Below are positions 1 to 12,276 of a stretch of DNA of 64,000 bases, piece by piece. Every line of letters starts with the position of its first letter. Position 1 is the stretch's first letter. The stretch comes from Solen grandis (lineage: Eukaryota; Mollusca; Bivalvia; Adapedonta; Solenidae). The notes under the pieces are model-generated. The model searched no databases. It was not told where the DNA came from and saw only the letters and a list, made by a program, of their open reading frames with translations. The translations under genes were made by a program, and so were the position numbers. The stretch covers positions 32,593,856 through 32,657,855 of the forward strand of contig CM037789.1 in NCBI GenBank assembly GCA_021229015.1, read 5' to 3'.

Positions 1-831
1 CAAAGCACTGAAGTATCCAGTAAAGGGAATATACTTGACTTGACAGTTTCTAGCAAACAATACATTAAAATATACACAGATTGGATATCTGGCTCAACAT
101 TTCTCCCTAGTGGTGATCTGGTTTTATGTGACCGTGCGAACAGAAAGTTACATCTGTACAGCCCAAACTTCACCTCGACGGAGAATGTATATCTACCATC
201 AGAACCACATGACGTCTGTACAGTAGCTGATACAAAGGTTGTCATCACTTTACCAGAACAACAGAAGATACAGTTTGTCTCCGTGCAGCCTCGGCTGAGA
301 CTCGGACATTCATTGAGAGTAGACAGGAAATGTTGGGGTATAGATTGTCATGGCGGCATAATATACGTCACCTGTCACAATAACCCGGGTAATGGAGAAG
401 TACTGGTGATGACGATGGATGATCAGGCACAGAGGAGGCTCGGGCTGGCTGATCAAGGACGGTACATGTTTACAAGCGCTCACAATGTACGTGTCAGTCG
501 CACCAGCAACCGGATGTATGTGTCGGATTTGCACACCAAAACTGTCACATGTCTGACACAGCACGGTGATGTGGTCTACAAGTACACACACGAGGATTTA
601 TCTCGTCCTCATGACATTCACGTAGACAGTCAGGACAACATACTTGTAAGTGGGGGTGAGTCCCACAACATTCATCGAGTGGATAAGCTCGGAATTCATC
701 ACTCGATAATGCTCAGTAAGAGTGATGGGGTAGTATTTCCAAACTGTCTATCATACCGAAACACTGATGGAGCGTTGGTTGTAGGAATGAGTAATGTACC
801 TGCTTATAAGGTGTTCTGGTTGAAGAAGTAA
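1..831 (+). CDS. TRIM-like protein, C-terminal NHL-like propeller half (5' cut by window edge)
   Basis: The frame is open from base 1 to the TAA at 829-831, so the gene enters from outside the window; the internal ATG at 40 is not the true start. The roughly 276 residues match the C-terminal half of the complete protein encoded at 45320-47020 with only a few substitutions. They form the propeller-like region: repeated short blades such as SGSTFLPSGDLVLCD and SRPHDIHVDSQDNILVSGG, as in NHL/SMP-30-like domains of TRIM2/3/56-type proteins, where the propeller binds protein or RNA targets. No intron is seen. Because the flanking DNA is also inverted-homologous to the right contig, this is most likely the other allele rather than a separate paralog. 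Confidence 0.85.
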   Translation, partial: QSTEVSSKGNILDLTVSSKQYIKIYTDWISGSTFLPSGDLVLCDRANRKLHLYSPNFTSTENVYLPSEPHDVCTVADTKVVITLPEQQKIQFVSVQPRLRLGHSLRVDRKCWGIDCHGGIIYVTCHNNPGNGEVLVMTMDDQAQRRLGLADQGRYMFTSAHNVRVSRTSNRMYVSDLHTKTVTCLTQHGDVVYKYTHEDLSRPHDIHVDSQDNILVSGGESHNIHRVDKLGIHHSIMLSKSDGVVFPNCLSYRNTDGALVVGMSNVPAYKVFWLKK

Positions 832-3464
832 TATTTAGACTATTTAATCAGAACACCATTGATTCATAAATCATTATCATATCATCAGTTTAGAAAATGA
901 AAAAAAAAATCACTTATTATTTCTTTTTCCAAACACATGAAAAAAAGATTGACAACTTGTCTAAATCTCACAAACGCACGTAACAAATTATCCAATTCTC
1001 GCGAAATTGCGTTTTCAAATATCTCCTTTGCTATTGAAAATACGTGAATATAAAGTGTATCTTTCAATAGAACATTAAATAGGTCAAGTAATAAAACAGT
1101 TATGTTTAGAAAGAAAAGTACCCGCTGAAAAAAAACTATGTAGTGTACGTTGTGTTTCTGCTACACTAACTAAATTTAAATCACAATTTAAAAGAATTTG
1201 GAAAATAAATGAAACTGAAAAAAATTCCATGTATGAGACAAATGATAATTCTATGATATGGTTACATTTTTCTCATTATGGTACCTTGGTTATCTTGGTA
1301 GAGGTTAAGTGGTCCAAGACGTAGGGGAACCGTTACAGGGACTTTACCTTAATAGATAAAATATGAGTGTATATTCTACTGAACCTACATATAAATATCA
1401 TAAATACTTTTTGATGACTGATAAAACATGTACATCAAAAACGCTTGTAGAGTAGATAGAAGTATTGTTTTTCCATTATCACTGCGGTTGAAGGTTGCTG
1501 TTCACTTGCAATTTCACCTAAATTTACATATGATCATTATAAGTCTTTATTCGTCACTTCAAATATGTCAAGTCGGTGAGTGAAAACAGGAGTCAGACCG
1601 GAACTCCAACCAGAGATCTCTTGGCTAGTTTACCATTAAGCAATATGTGGATGTGCATAATAGAAATAGCAATGCTTTAAACTATTAGAAACAGGACATT
1701 GAGAAGAAAGGTTTGTTCATATTGCATGTCATTTTTAACCTACTTTGATTGAGCCTTTGTCCCACGAATGTCACAGGTATTCTCGTATCCTATATAGGAT
1801 GTAAGTACCAGATCTGGTTAACCTTGTGTCAGGATAAGATAAGAAGGTGTGGTATTATACCACTTGTTGGTATCATACCCCTTGTGTATTACCGGAGTGA
1901 GGCACTTTTCTTATCAGTGTAATAAGTGTAAATTAAATTACTTAAAATACGTTAGTGCATTTAAATGGATAAATAAATCATTTGTATATAATATTTTTTT
2001 ATTAATATTTCAAGCTTATCTAATAGACTTCTTTTTTGCCATCTTCGTAATCGTAAAATCGTTTGTTTAATTTTTTTATACCAATACACACCCAGATATG
2101 AATTCAAGCGGTACCATTGGTCGAGTTGTTGTAAAAGGATTGTCTTTGGTCCCGTGTCCGGTCGCAAAATGGTATATCTTCTTTGACTGCCGCTTAGCAT
2201 CAGAATAAGTCCAGGCTCGAATTCCACCAACAATTCTTAGCGCGCTAAATAATACTTAAATTCTTAAACTAAGTAGATACACATTCAACCATTGCTATTT
2301 TATGAAATGTACATGACCATGTCAAAAAAATGAATTATTACCTTAATAACTTAGAAAAACAAACCTAATGAAATTCGCCCTTGAATATTTATGTATCAAT
2401 TAGCGCTAAAAATTGTAGTTGGAATTCGACATAGGCCTGGTTAGTCTGGTTTTAGGGTTATGTGACTGTCACTTGCTTAAGGTTTTACAAAATGTCTGAA
2501 TCATTGAAGAAAATATCTGATGAAATTGTATATGTATATGTAACACATCTATATCAAATAGTGTGTCATTGTTATATACCGAGAAATACATGTTTTTGTT
2601 GAATGTTTTGAATCCTAGAGACAGCGGGCCTATAGTGATCACGAGATTTCAGATAAATTCCCATTGGCAGGTGGCAGGGTTTTAGCATAGAGGAAGGGAG
2701 TGTACTGATTTCAGATTTATTTATTCTTTTTGTTTTGACTTAAGTGTTACATGTGTTTCAATACAAATGTGCTTCAATTATGTTTGTATATGCGTAACAT
2801 TTCAAATTTCGTAATTTTTAAGCCATACATGTTTGTGTGTGATAATTTTAGCCGATTTCTTGAATTTATATCTGCAAATATAAACGCCATGCAAGTAGAT
2901 CATTAAACCGACTCTAATTATTCTATTACAGGCATCTCCAATTAGCTTTATATATACTTAAGAATTGCTTGTATTGTAACAGATTCATCCAAAAGAATGA
3001 TTACTTTTAGGCGTGAGTAGATCTTTCATTGAAATTTAAAGAATAAAATCTAGGTATAGCAACAACAGACCCGTTCAAATCTGTGGTAAACCTATCAACG
3101 CGAAGCTGTCTTTTCAAGTGTCGCGATTGTAGATCGAACCAATAACCTCATGCTGCAGGCGAGACGCTACGCTTAAAAGTCGGTAACCGTGGGCGGTTGA
3201 ATTCGTTTTCCGTTTAATCGTTATATGAGTATTTCATGCCTACCAAAATAAATTTCAAGGTTTTTTTTTACAAATATAAATATATACATTTACTCAATGG
3301 AGGACAATTAACACATACACGAGTTACTTAGAATTTGTTGTAAATCATTAAGATTTGTTTATGTGATTTTTTTTTTGCTTTAACATATTCATATATTTTG
3401 CATGTATCAAGTTGAAATATTCTATAATATTCAATTGTATCTAGTATGAATAGCGTATGTCTAT

Positions 3465-3468
<4 letters not shown>
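832..3468. other. Non-coding segment A (left haplotype), downstream of the TRIM-like gene
   Basis: I see no gene here. The stretch matches the reverse complement of about 38795-45319 with small indels; the 3.8-kb hAT element of the right copy is absent. Around 3110-3190 there is a tRNA-like SINE remnant on the minus strand, with a B-box-like GGTTCGATCTA, repeated in the right copy at 39108-39180. The 1800-1910 stretch (CCAGATCTGGTTAACCTTG and a palindromic GTGGTATTATACCAC) resembles the SINE body seen elsewhere in the window. Confidence 0.7.
2897..2901. other. Empty target site of the hAT element
   Basis: AGATC here is the single, unduplicated copy of the 5-bp target (GATCT on the other strand) that flanks both ends of the hAT element at 39389-43213 in the right contig. 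Flanking sequence (GCCATGCAAGT on one side, the TAATTATTCT region on the other) matches both sides of the occupied site. Confidence 0.8.

Positions 3469-3494
<26 letters not shown>
3469..3494. repeat. (AG)13 microsatellite; empty site of the 16.2-kb segment
   Basis: Thirteen AG units join segment A to segment B directly. In the right contig the same position is split into (TC)n at 22515-22531 and (CT)9 at 38777-38794, with 16,245 bp between them. Confidence 0.85.
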
Positions 3495-3495
<1 letters not shown>

Positions 3496-6400
3496 TTAAT
3501 TGAAATTATTTTATATACCTTGTACTGTTATATGAACTTAATTAACAGTTAAACCCGTTAAACCCGTTAAAGGGAAACTGGAAAATGGTTAATATATCAA
3601 TCAAGTCATTGACCTTTGTTAATAAGTGGGCTGTATCAAGAGGTTAAATCATGAAAAAATCAGTCCCGGCAATTAAGTTCCTAGCTGTCGAGATGTTGAA
3701 GTCTCTGTAAATTCAGTACCGGGGATTCACTGGCATTTGTTCACAGGTGGGGAGTATACAGAGGTTAACTTTTCTCTACATTCAGTGCTGGACGGTGCCA
3801 GGGATCAAGTCAATGACCTTTGATCACAGTAGGGTGCCTAGTGCAGGTTTGTCTGTATTTACATTCTTTAAGAGAGAGAAAGAGAGAGAGAGAGATTTAA
3901 AATTGTTTTTAGTTACATCCGTTATTAGTTTTGTTATATCATTTTCAATTTCTCGTATAAAGAAATCATTGCGCTAGCACTCATCCGAAAATTGAAGATT
4001 GGCTTGTCTGCTTTATATCTCAGGGGTGAGAGAATATGCATAGCTCAATAAACTGTTCCTTTATTCACATGTCCTAGTACAGCAGACGACAGTGATCGAA
4101 CGACTGGTAAGAAACTGTGTGGTGATATCATGTGTACACGTGAGTTATAATAAACATATTTAGATGTAGACTTAATTCAATTTTATTAAAAACACCGAAA
4201 ATATGTCAGTCTGTAATATATATGTAAACTGGCAAAACCAAATACTAAATTGCCACAAATCAGTCACATTTATTGCAGAAGTTTCATTGGCAACGTTCAT
4301 GACTGCGAATCCGATGGCTGTTGGACAATTGGAGAGGAACTTCAAGTGTTTTAGTTTACATTTTAACTGTTATACAAAAAGGCTACACAATCCTTTTTAA
4401 AGACACACATTTGGGTTACCTTTTGGTAATGATCGTTTTGCTTTACGAAATTTTGAATTTATGATCGAGGCAAAAAACAATTATTTTTCTCCTGTGAGTG
4501 CGAGAGTGGCTAGGGGTAAATATTTCATTTGCAACAGAGAGAAGGGCATTGGGAAATAAATTATTTAGATATAATTAGCTATCAGACTTCAAAGTCTATA
4601 ATGAATATGCACTGAAAAACTAAAATCGTAAATTGTGTTTGTTATAAAATCTACCTTTCATAATATTAGGGACTTTGTCAACAGCTTGTTAATAGGGACT
4701 ATGTGCATTAATTAAATAAAAAATTCATTACTTTTAGCCATTTTCAAACAAATTATTGTTGTACACTTCGGCACTTAAATTTGTACAGTCGTAAACCGGT
4801 GACAGTTTCCATTAGAAAAAATATGAATCTTTTATGTCAGTCCCACGTGTATATTAACAAACCTGAACAACTTAGATACGATACAGACCTTGATATAAGT
4901 TTGCTCTCTGAACGTAATGAGTGAGAGGAAAAAAATCAGTATCATATTGTATAGGCTATATATGAGTACACATATATATATAGTATGATGTTCGGTCAGA
5001 AGTAAACAAAATTTGTTATTTATTATTTCAATGGGTATTTCCTCACAGCAAAGAAAGCCTTAAAACCAATCGGAGCGTAATTGTAAATATAAAAATTTCC
5101 GTGTCATTGTGCATACACATACAGTCAAGCTACGTCCCGGCAAGACATTAATAATAAGCAATTAACATCCTGTATCTTTAAGTCTGAAGCTACGATGTAG
5201 TAATCATTTAATAAAGTGAGGTTTGGTCCGTTCTTAAATAATAAATAAAGAAAGAAAATGAAATAAATAAATGATAATATTAGATCTACGGTACATCAAT
5301 AACTATTCACTTTTCAACTTTATATGCACCCATTTTATTTTGGTTAAATGAAACACATTACCAGTGTTTGGAAATTATTTACTAGATAAAAAAGCAAACA
5401 AAATGTTCAGAGAGAATAGTAGAAGAAAGAACCATTTTTTACACATCGGCATTCTTAGAGAGAGTTGGGGAGAGAATATTTAAAAAAAATATGTTCAAAA
5501 CTAAACTTCATATTTAGTGTTGTTCTTTTCTTTAGAAAAAAACAACAACACCTAAATACGTGCTATCACTGTACTTTTACCAATTTCCCCCGGTTACACC
5601 CTCTTTTTGCACCCTCGGTTTTATCTATTTATATCGATTCTTCCCAATCGACATAAAATTAATAAATTTAAATAAAAACTTGTAACCGCTTCTTCACGTT
5701 CGCTTGAAATGAAATTCATTTGTAATATTGGAATATAACTTTATTTATAACAGGAAATTAGGTGAATCACATTAAAGCATATCAAAATGATTAATAATCT
5801 TTGGAGTGCCGCTACCATGTCACTTGTCAGAACATTTCATGAAATATGCAAGGTTCGGTTTGTTGAATTCTAAAACACGTTTATTTCATGAGTACGCAGA
5901 CTCAATGGATATACGTGAGTATTTGTCCGGTTATTCATATTTTCTAATCAATATTTGGGTAAAATCAAGTTTACAATTTCAAAGCCTACATGAAAAGTGT
6001 CCAGATGACTGTTAATTGTTGGCTCAGTTAACGCAGTTTGTCAATTTGATCAAAAGTGTCAGAGACGTTCTCCCACAGTCCGTGTTACACACCGGCAGTC
6101 CCGAGTGTTGTCGAAGTTTGTGGCGAAAGTATACCTAATGAGACGGGTTTAATTCAAATGGACCTATCTTTAATCAATATTGTTCAATCATGTACCAGGT
6201 TATTATTAAATTATTAACTGCGTCTAGAGTTTGATCTTTAACGCAGGAGATTGTCACAGGAACTAGAAAAATTAGGTGCATTTTAGCAATCTATAAATAG
6301 AGACAGTGACGTCACAGCTTACACTAAACCGGTGTTGACACATGGGTTGTCAGCTAAAGCATCGGTAACCAACACGTCATGGTCACGCGGTAACTTAATG

Positions 6401-6618
6401 TTCTAGTGATTGGTGCGGAGCAATTCCACAGCGCCGAAGTTTGTCGAGAGCTGCGTCATATGAATAAGTTGGACATACCTTCGAGACCCGAGTTGTGAAT
6501 TTCTTTATTTAGGGGGAAATACACAGATGGACTGCTTTTATATCATAGATAACGTACTATAAGAATGATCTAATGCCAATGAATAGTGATAATTAATGTA
6601 ATAAATCAACACACAAAA
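3495..6618. other. Segment B upstream of the PAN-domain gene; no gene seen
   Basis: It is non-coding as far as I can see. 3545-3840 holds degenerate units of about 82 bp sharing AAGTCATTGACCTTTG and GAGGTTAACTTTTC. About 3495-4660 and 6050-6618 match the inverted right copy. About 4670-6047 does not match, and the right copy has a longer unrelated stretch (about 18063-21270) there. The region near 6300-6480 may contain the promoter of the PAN-domain gene, since it is conserved in both copies, but I see no clear TATA box. Confidence 0.55.
5748..6047 (+). repeat. Dispersed ~300-bp repeat, copy 1
   Basis: Nearly identical to 20131-20425 on the same strand, although the surrounding DNA of the two contigs is in opposite orientation. 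A third, partial copy lies at 18366-18480 (GAGTATTTGTCCGGTTATTC core). The short open frames in it are conserved only because the DNA repeat is; I do not call a gene. Confidence 0.7.
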
Positions 6619-6946
6619 ATGGGGTTAAAACCTATGAAAAACAAATTATGGATTTGTGTATACCTTGGTTTAATTTTCTTGCTTTTAAAGGACAGTACTG
6701 AAGGCGCTAACGTCAATGAAAAGTTTCGAATATATTACAACACAAAGTCCATGGTTCCTTTTACTTCGATGCAAGCTTCTTCGGAAAAACAATGTGCGTA
6801 CGTTTGCCACAAAACAGGATCGTGCATTTCAGCTAATTATAATCAAGTTACAGAGGCATGTGAGATGAATAATGAACATTATGTTAATAACAGATCTGCT
6901 ATCGAAAATGCACCAGGATGGCGTCTGATTAAAATGGAGTTTTCAG
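6619..6946 (+). CDS. Secreted PAN-domain protein, exon 1 (signal peptide and PAN/apple domain)
   Basis: The ORF starts at MGLKPMKN (6619) or, giving a cleaner signal peptide, at the methionine at 6634. A basic start and a hydrophobic run (ICVYLGLIFLLL) predict secretion, with cleavage near STEGA. After it comes a cysteine pattern C-A-Y-V-C then C-I-S and C-E-M, typical of PAN/apple folds that bind proteins or sugars outside the cell. The exon ends at TTTTCAG followed by the consensus donor GTAGGT; the apparent ORF past this point is intron. The phase-1 donor joins exactly to the acceptor at 11083/11084. Together the exons encode about 331 residues. The right contig carries the same exon inverted (17179-17506). 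Confidence 0.8.
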
Positions 6947-8084
6947 GTAGGTTAATAGAAAAAATCTTAATCTTTCAAAAATGTAGCTTTTGGTACTCAC
7001 ATTCCTCTCTGATTTAGTAATGCTTTGCAAATAACTTAAAACAGAATGATTTATTGTAACATGATTATTCGCTTCACATATATTTCTAAAATAATTCGAT
7101 CACACACTTTACTACAGGAAACCAGGCATATCCGCCAATTTAATATGACATTGCAAGGAATACTTGTTTGTTTGTTTTCGTTTTTGGGGTGGTTGGGTAG
7201 GTGGGTGTACTCGTACTTCCTGTAAGAGTCGAGCTCTTGAAATCAACCGTCGCCAACGTTAGGCATTAACAATTTGTTTTCATGACATATCCATTGAAAC
7301 CACTAGGAGGAAACTTTGCATGGATGATTCATTCTGAACTCCGTTTTCATAATATAATTTTGTATATATAGAAAACAAGGATTATGTCAATATTTTTTCT
7401 CAAATATTTTTCTCTAGACTACATGGCAGAATTTAATTGAATTATCACTTCATGTTTCAATAACCTAACTGCTAAGCGATCTTTATTACCTTGTAATATG
7501 AAGCTCCGAGTTATTAGTTTATTTAATCTCTATAGAAGTTTCAAAACTGTTATCTGAATTTTAAATTTGGCCCTTCCATAATTTTTTTTCAAAACATTAA
7601 AATTAACATAATATTGAAAAAAAGTGACCTCTGTAGAAAATATTGGTATAAATTGCTTAGACTAAGTTGAAAAGGTAGGAACTTAGGCTCACGGGGGTGA
7701 TGGCGTCGGCGTAAAGATTTACTTGGCTGAAAAATAAATTGGCAGTAGAGGATTTTAAATAATCGACGTTGCATATATTTTTGCATTCTTAGCGGATTTT
7801 TACTTTAGAATTATAAAACAGTAAAACATGTGCGCAGTATGTGGAGACAAAAGTCTTATAATTTGGGTTGTGATAGCATGATCAATTAATGAATATCAGT
7901 TCATTGATATTAAAATTCCTTGTAAAACACGCTACGATATCTATTACCAATGAAATTATTCAAATGATGTTTTTTATTAAACCGGAAACTAGTCTTTCTT
8001 ACAGTTTCTTTAAACACTAGAAATTAACTGTTAAAGCTTTTCTTAGTACATCACCGTTAAAAAAAGGTCGATAGATGCATTTGA

Positions 8085-8410
8085 CAAGAATCACCAATAA
8101 TTAAGTCGATAAAGCGGCAGATTTGTAACCATGAAGTCTTAGGTTCGACTCGAAAATCGTTAAATTGATACAATTACAGGTATAGCTTCCTTTGTGCTTG
8201 GCGTCTAGCACATGGTTAAGTCCCGTGACTGTTGGGCCAGTGATAGTATAATGGGACCTGATGTCATATTATGCAACTTGTTATCGGCTTGACATTGATG
8301 TAGGGGCTTAACTGTATTTGTCACAAGTAGACATAGCTTCCAAGAGAAAAACTCTTGAAGAAACGTTTGATGTAAGCAAGCACACAACCCTTTTCCAGTT
8401 AATGCCACTG
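8085..8410 (+). repeat. tRNA-like SINE or related repeat in the intron
   Basis: The 5' part (AAGCGGCAGATTTGTAACC then AGGTTCGACTCG) looks like a pol III A-box/B-box head. It is followed by a body with TGTGCTTGGCGTCTAGCACA. The inverted allelic copy lies at about 15600-15935. Confidence 0.5.
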
Positions 8411-9975
8411 CAGAGTTTTATGTGAAATAAATATTGTAAAGCATGATAGGTTAATATAGTATTATAAGAAATTATTAAATGTTTCATGCACGGATAAAAT
8501 CAAATATTCAAACTAAAAGAAAAGAAGAGAACAACAACCTCAACATACTTTACCAAAAAATACAAAATGTGGCGTTGCGGTAGCAAATTGAAGATAGAAA
8601 ATCTTATGGTGCTTATCTCATTCATATCAAAGAAAGCAGAACCACCAAGCAGGTACCCGCTTTATGTAGGACTTGGAAGGGTTTAAGTGGAGAAGAAAAG
8701 ATAAAAAAGAGGACCTTTTTCAGGGCCAATCAACACGCTCGAAAAGATAATACCTCAGTTGTCAAACATCGTACTCTTTTCAAATGCATTTTTACATAAG
8801 TATAAAAATATGATTGTGTTTTATAATCTTTTTGAAAAAAAAAGTAAAATAGTTAAAAAATGAAAATTTAAAAAAGATACAAGTCAACGCAAACAAACAC
8901 AATGCGAATATTTTTATGTTTCAAGTGAAACACACATTCTGATTTGATTAAAGATATTTCCTTTTTTAGTGCGTTAAAACTCTCTATAATTATAAATCTA
9001 CACCGCATACATAATCAGGCCACAAGCGTGGAAGAAAAAATGAATCAGACTGAATGTACTATTCGTGAACAAGATGGTCCTTTTTTCTCATCGATTTAAT
9101 AGTAATGATTGGACAGAAACATGTTATGTGGAGACAACAAATCGAACATGCACAATACAAATTGTTATTTGGACAAATGCAACAACGGGGTAGACTGATG
9201 TTGCAGCAACAACAAGATGGGGATAATGACGAAAAAGTGATTGAAGTTATCATCGAAATTAATAAAAAAAAATATGAACATTAAACGAAAAATTAAATGT
9301 GCCTTTACAGCGCCAACACAATCTCTCGAAAGGACATTTACATTAGTCATACAAAATAAAAAATCATCAAACATATATCCTTATAATATATTGTGTTATA
9401 ATATTAATACTCTCGAAATGACATACATTGGTGCCATATATTTTTGTGCCATAAATTTTGGAAAAAAATCAAACAAGCTGTGTAACAATCATTCATATAC
9501 TTTATCAAAGATAAAATGATGCATAATTTTATATAGTTTAACAATAAAAATATACACTGATAACAGTATGTATAACCTGGCCCCCTAATTTGTAAGCTAC
9601 GGAAAGAAAAAAAAACACCGAATATCAGGTATTGACTGCTTCATATATCATTTTCAGGTAAAATTTGACTACAATCTTGAAATAAAATAATGTTATTTAT
9701 CCTATAAAAGTTTTAATTCATTGCATGTTTAATAAGAAGGCATTTATAAATGAAATAATGAATAGATAATGACCTTTTTTCCAAGAAAACAAATTCCGCA
9801 ATTCATATAAGAAATTTCTCCGAAACGAAATTCAGTATTTTGTACTCTACATTAACAAATGTACAACTACAGAATTATTAAATAATATTAAATAATGCAT
9901 TTTATTTCCAGTTAACATTTTGCTTGTTTTTAGGGGATTAAAAGTCTAAACATTTAATAAATGTTATTCGAAGAG

Positions 9976-9977
<2 letters not shown>

Positions 9978-10030
<53 letters not shown>
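9978..10030. repeat. (TA)n microsatellite at the end of inverted homology
   Basis: About 26 TA units. The inverted match to the right contig ends exactly where this run starts, and the right contig begins at the matching point (14003). This suggests the assembler broke contig 2 at this run. Confidence 0.85.
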
Positions 10031-10038
<8 letters not shown>

Positions 10039-10589
10039 GACCAAGTACATGTACATACAATCTTTGTACGAAAGAATCACTCTTGACATAAATTACCAAT
10101 ACCTAAACTTATGTAACTGTAGACATTTTCGATATACAAACCCATTGCTGTTTTAAATTTGCCTTTTTATGAAGAACTTTTCGAAGTACCCCTCATTTAT
10201 CGCAATTATGCATTTTACCAGAACTAGTGAATTCCAGAAATGACGTTGCCGAAAGTAACATATTCTTTCTCTCTCTCTCTACATTTTTTTAAAGAACAGA
10301 TACGATAGTTTTGCATTTAAATAAATACTAATTAAAGTTGTAACATTTGATTAACGATAATAAAAGATTTATGAAACATATTGATAAAAAAATCATATTC
10401 CGAACCATGACCGTTTGAACAAGCTCGGCGATCTTTGCCGACCTTGGCCGCAATTTGAGGAGCCCATAAGGGTTCCTCGGGCATAAAGGTTTCCTATTTT
10501 TAGATTATTCACATTTCACAATCTTAGAAGCTGTTTCATTTGAAATGGGTAATTGAAAACGATTTTTATTTTTTATTTTTCAATATTCA

Positions 10590-10812
10590 TTATTAGGTTT
10601 TTCGTCCTGCAATATTATTTTAATCATTTGGAGACTATGTCTAACTGAGAAACGGTACTGCCATATACCGTTTATAAATGACATGCTACCACATGCAGTC
10701 ACATTTTCCTGACACGAGACCAAGCAGAAGGCGACACCGGGACTGTTTAAAAGAATTGACATGTCGCAGCAGGGGATCGAACCGGCCACCTTTCGCCCCG
10801 AGACCATTGGTT
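10590..10812 (-). repeat. SINE copy, degraded, minus strand
   Basis: It contains CATTTGGAGACTATGTCT..., the complement of the shared SINE 3' domain, and GGGATCGAACCGGCCACC, the complement of a tRNA-like B box. The order is that of a minus-strand SINE. Confidence 0.6.
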
Positions 10813-11083
10813 TTCTCATAAATATATAGAACCAATGCCGATATAAATTTATTGGGTGATAAAAGTTTATACATGTACAATATTAAGCGAACATTGGTTA
10901 TGTGGGTCGAAACGTATCCATTTCATACATTATCCTTTAGTGCAGTTGTATTCAGGTGAGCAATCTGAACCATTTTGTTCCACTTATGTACACATAACAG
11001 AATTCTGAAATTGAATTGTAAATGTTATAGTTGTGAATGCTTGGTTTTATACGTCTCGAAGCTTGTATGGTTTTCTTTCTCAG

Positions 11084-11751
11084 AAACTTGCCGTGAAGTA
11101 ATGGACATCACGTCACTGTCTGGTAATTATGAATTATATGACGTCGCTTCCGGTACATATGTGTCCGTTTACTGCGATTTTCGTGATGGCCATGGTTACA
11201 CTTATGTTGCTCCGGAATCTCTGGCAAATGTTAGCGATCTGTCGAGACACTACATCAGAAATGACCACGTGATGGTTCGACACATGCGCAGTGACAATAG
11301 CCAGTGGGAAACGACGGTCGCAGTGCTTAAGCCATATAGCTACAAGTACAATGTCAGTATACTTTTGACAAACTTTAACGATTTCAAAAGACCCTCTCTC
11401 AGACCGAATGGAGCGTATATTTACCTAGGATTCGTGCCCATCAGCTTTGGCGACTTTAAATATACTACGCAAGGATATGCTGTCAACGGTCGTGATTTCA
11501 CTTACCAAAATTGTGATGGAACACAGCACAATTTATTTGTTATGTACTCGGACATCTTTGATTCTTCAAATACTCGGGTATTTTTAGGATCTTTGATGAG
11601 AGCCTGGATTGACGAAGCAACAGTATGCAACAAGAGTATCCCGACTGAATTCTTTTACGATTACTTCGAGCTACATATGGCAGGCTGTGGAGGACGTGCT
11701 TATAATTCTGACGCTGCTGGCGTCACTGTTGGGCTGCGATTTGATTACTGA
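11084..11751 (+). CDS. Secreted PAN-domain protein, exon 2 (large extracellular domain) to stop
   Basis: The acceptor TTTTCTTTCTCAG precedes the exon; the split codon G/AA restores the frame from exon 1. It encodes about 222 residues to the TGA at 11749-11751. The start, CREVMD...SGNYELYD...VSVYCDF, resembles the N-terminus of fibrinogen-related or GON domains. The rest (QWETTVAVL, YIYLGFVP, YQNCDG, AGCGGRA, VGLRF) matches what I recall of a molluscan secreted family with no named function, and lacks the C-terminal calcium and pocket motifs of classical fibrinogen domains. Six cysteines suggest disulfides. ATGs further upstream in the same frame lie in intron. Likely a secreted binding protein; the ligand is unknown. 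The right haplotype's exon 2 is missing at the gap. Confidence 0.75.
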
Positions 11752-11879
11752 AGACGAAAAAGGGAGGTAACTCGACATGGTAAAGGCCAGCGATGTTTCA
11801 AGATATTCGATTGGTTGTCTTTTAAGGGGAAATAACAGATGTTTGATACAATTTGTGAGATTAGACACAATAAGAGTTT

Positions 11880-12240
11880 TGATTGCGTAATCAGAAAATG
11901 ATCAGAGAATTGATAAAAAAGAGATTAAATAGAGAGAGAGGGAGAGAGAGAGGTTATTTTGGCTTTAAGAGCTGATAAAAAAGTATCATTTGATATGATT
12001 TGCTAGATCAAACAATATGTAAATATTTGTTTAAGGTCAGATAAAGTTAGCTTATGGTCGCAATGTCAGAATGAGAGAGAGAGAGAGAGAGAGAGAGAGT
12101 GAGGAGGGTGATAATTTTTGCACTTACATTATGATTTATGAGCTTATTTTGTATAGAATTAGTAGGCAAATCAAAACGATACAATATATATAATTGATTG
12201 TTAAGGGTCAGGTGGAAATAGTTGTGTTTCTAGTGACATG

Positions 12241-12276
<36 letters not shown>

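Larger units (their letters stand above)
6947..11083 (+). other. Intron of the PAN-domain gene (about 4.1 kb)
   Basis: Bounded by GTAGGT at 6947 and TTTTCTTTCTCAG ending at 11083. It holds a SINE-like element (8085-8410), a (TA)n run and a minus-strand SINE (10590-10812), plus AT-rich unique sequence. Up to about 9980 it matches the inverted right contig. An internal block near 7560-7620 is replaced by different sequence at about 16420-16570 there. Confidence 0.75.

Noticed and set aside
3110..3190. Possible tRNA gene (minus strand), and its copy at 39108-39180
   Set aside because: A B-box-like motif is present but I cannot fold a full cloverleaf; more likely a SINE remnant.
9978..10030. (TA)n run as a cruciform or origin
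   Set aside because: Ordinary microsatellite; its only clear importance is as an assembly breakpoint.
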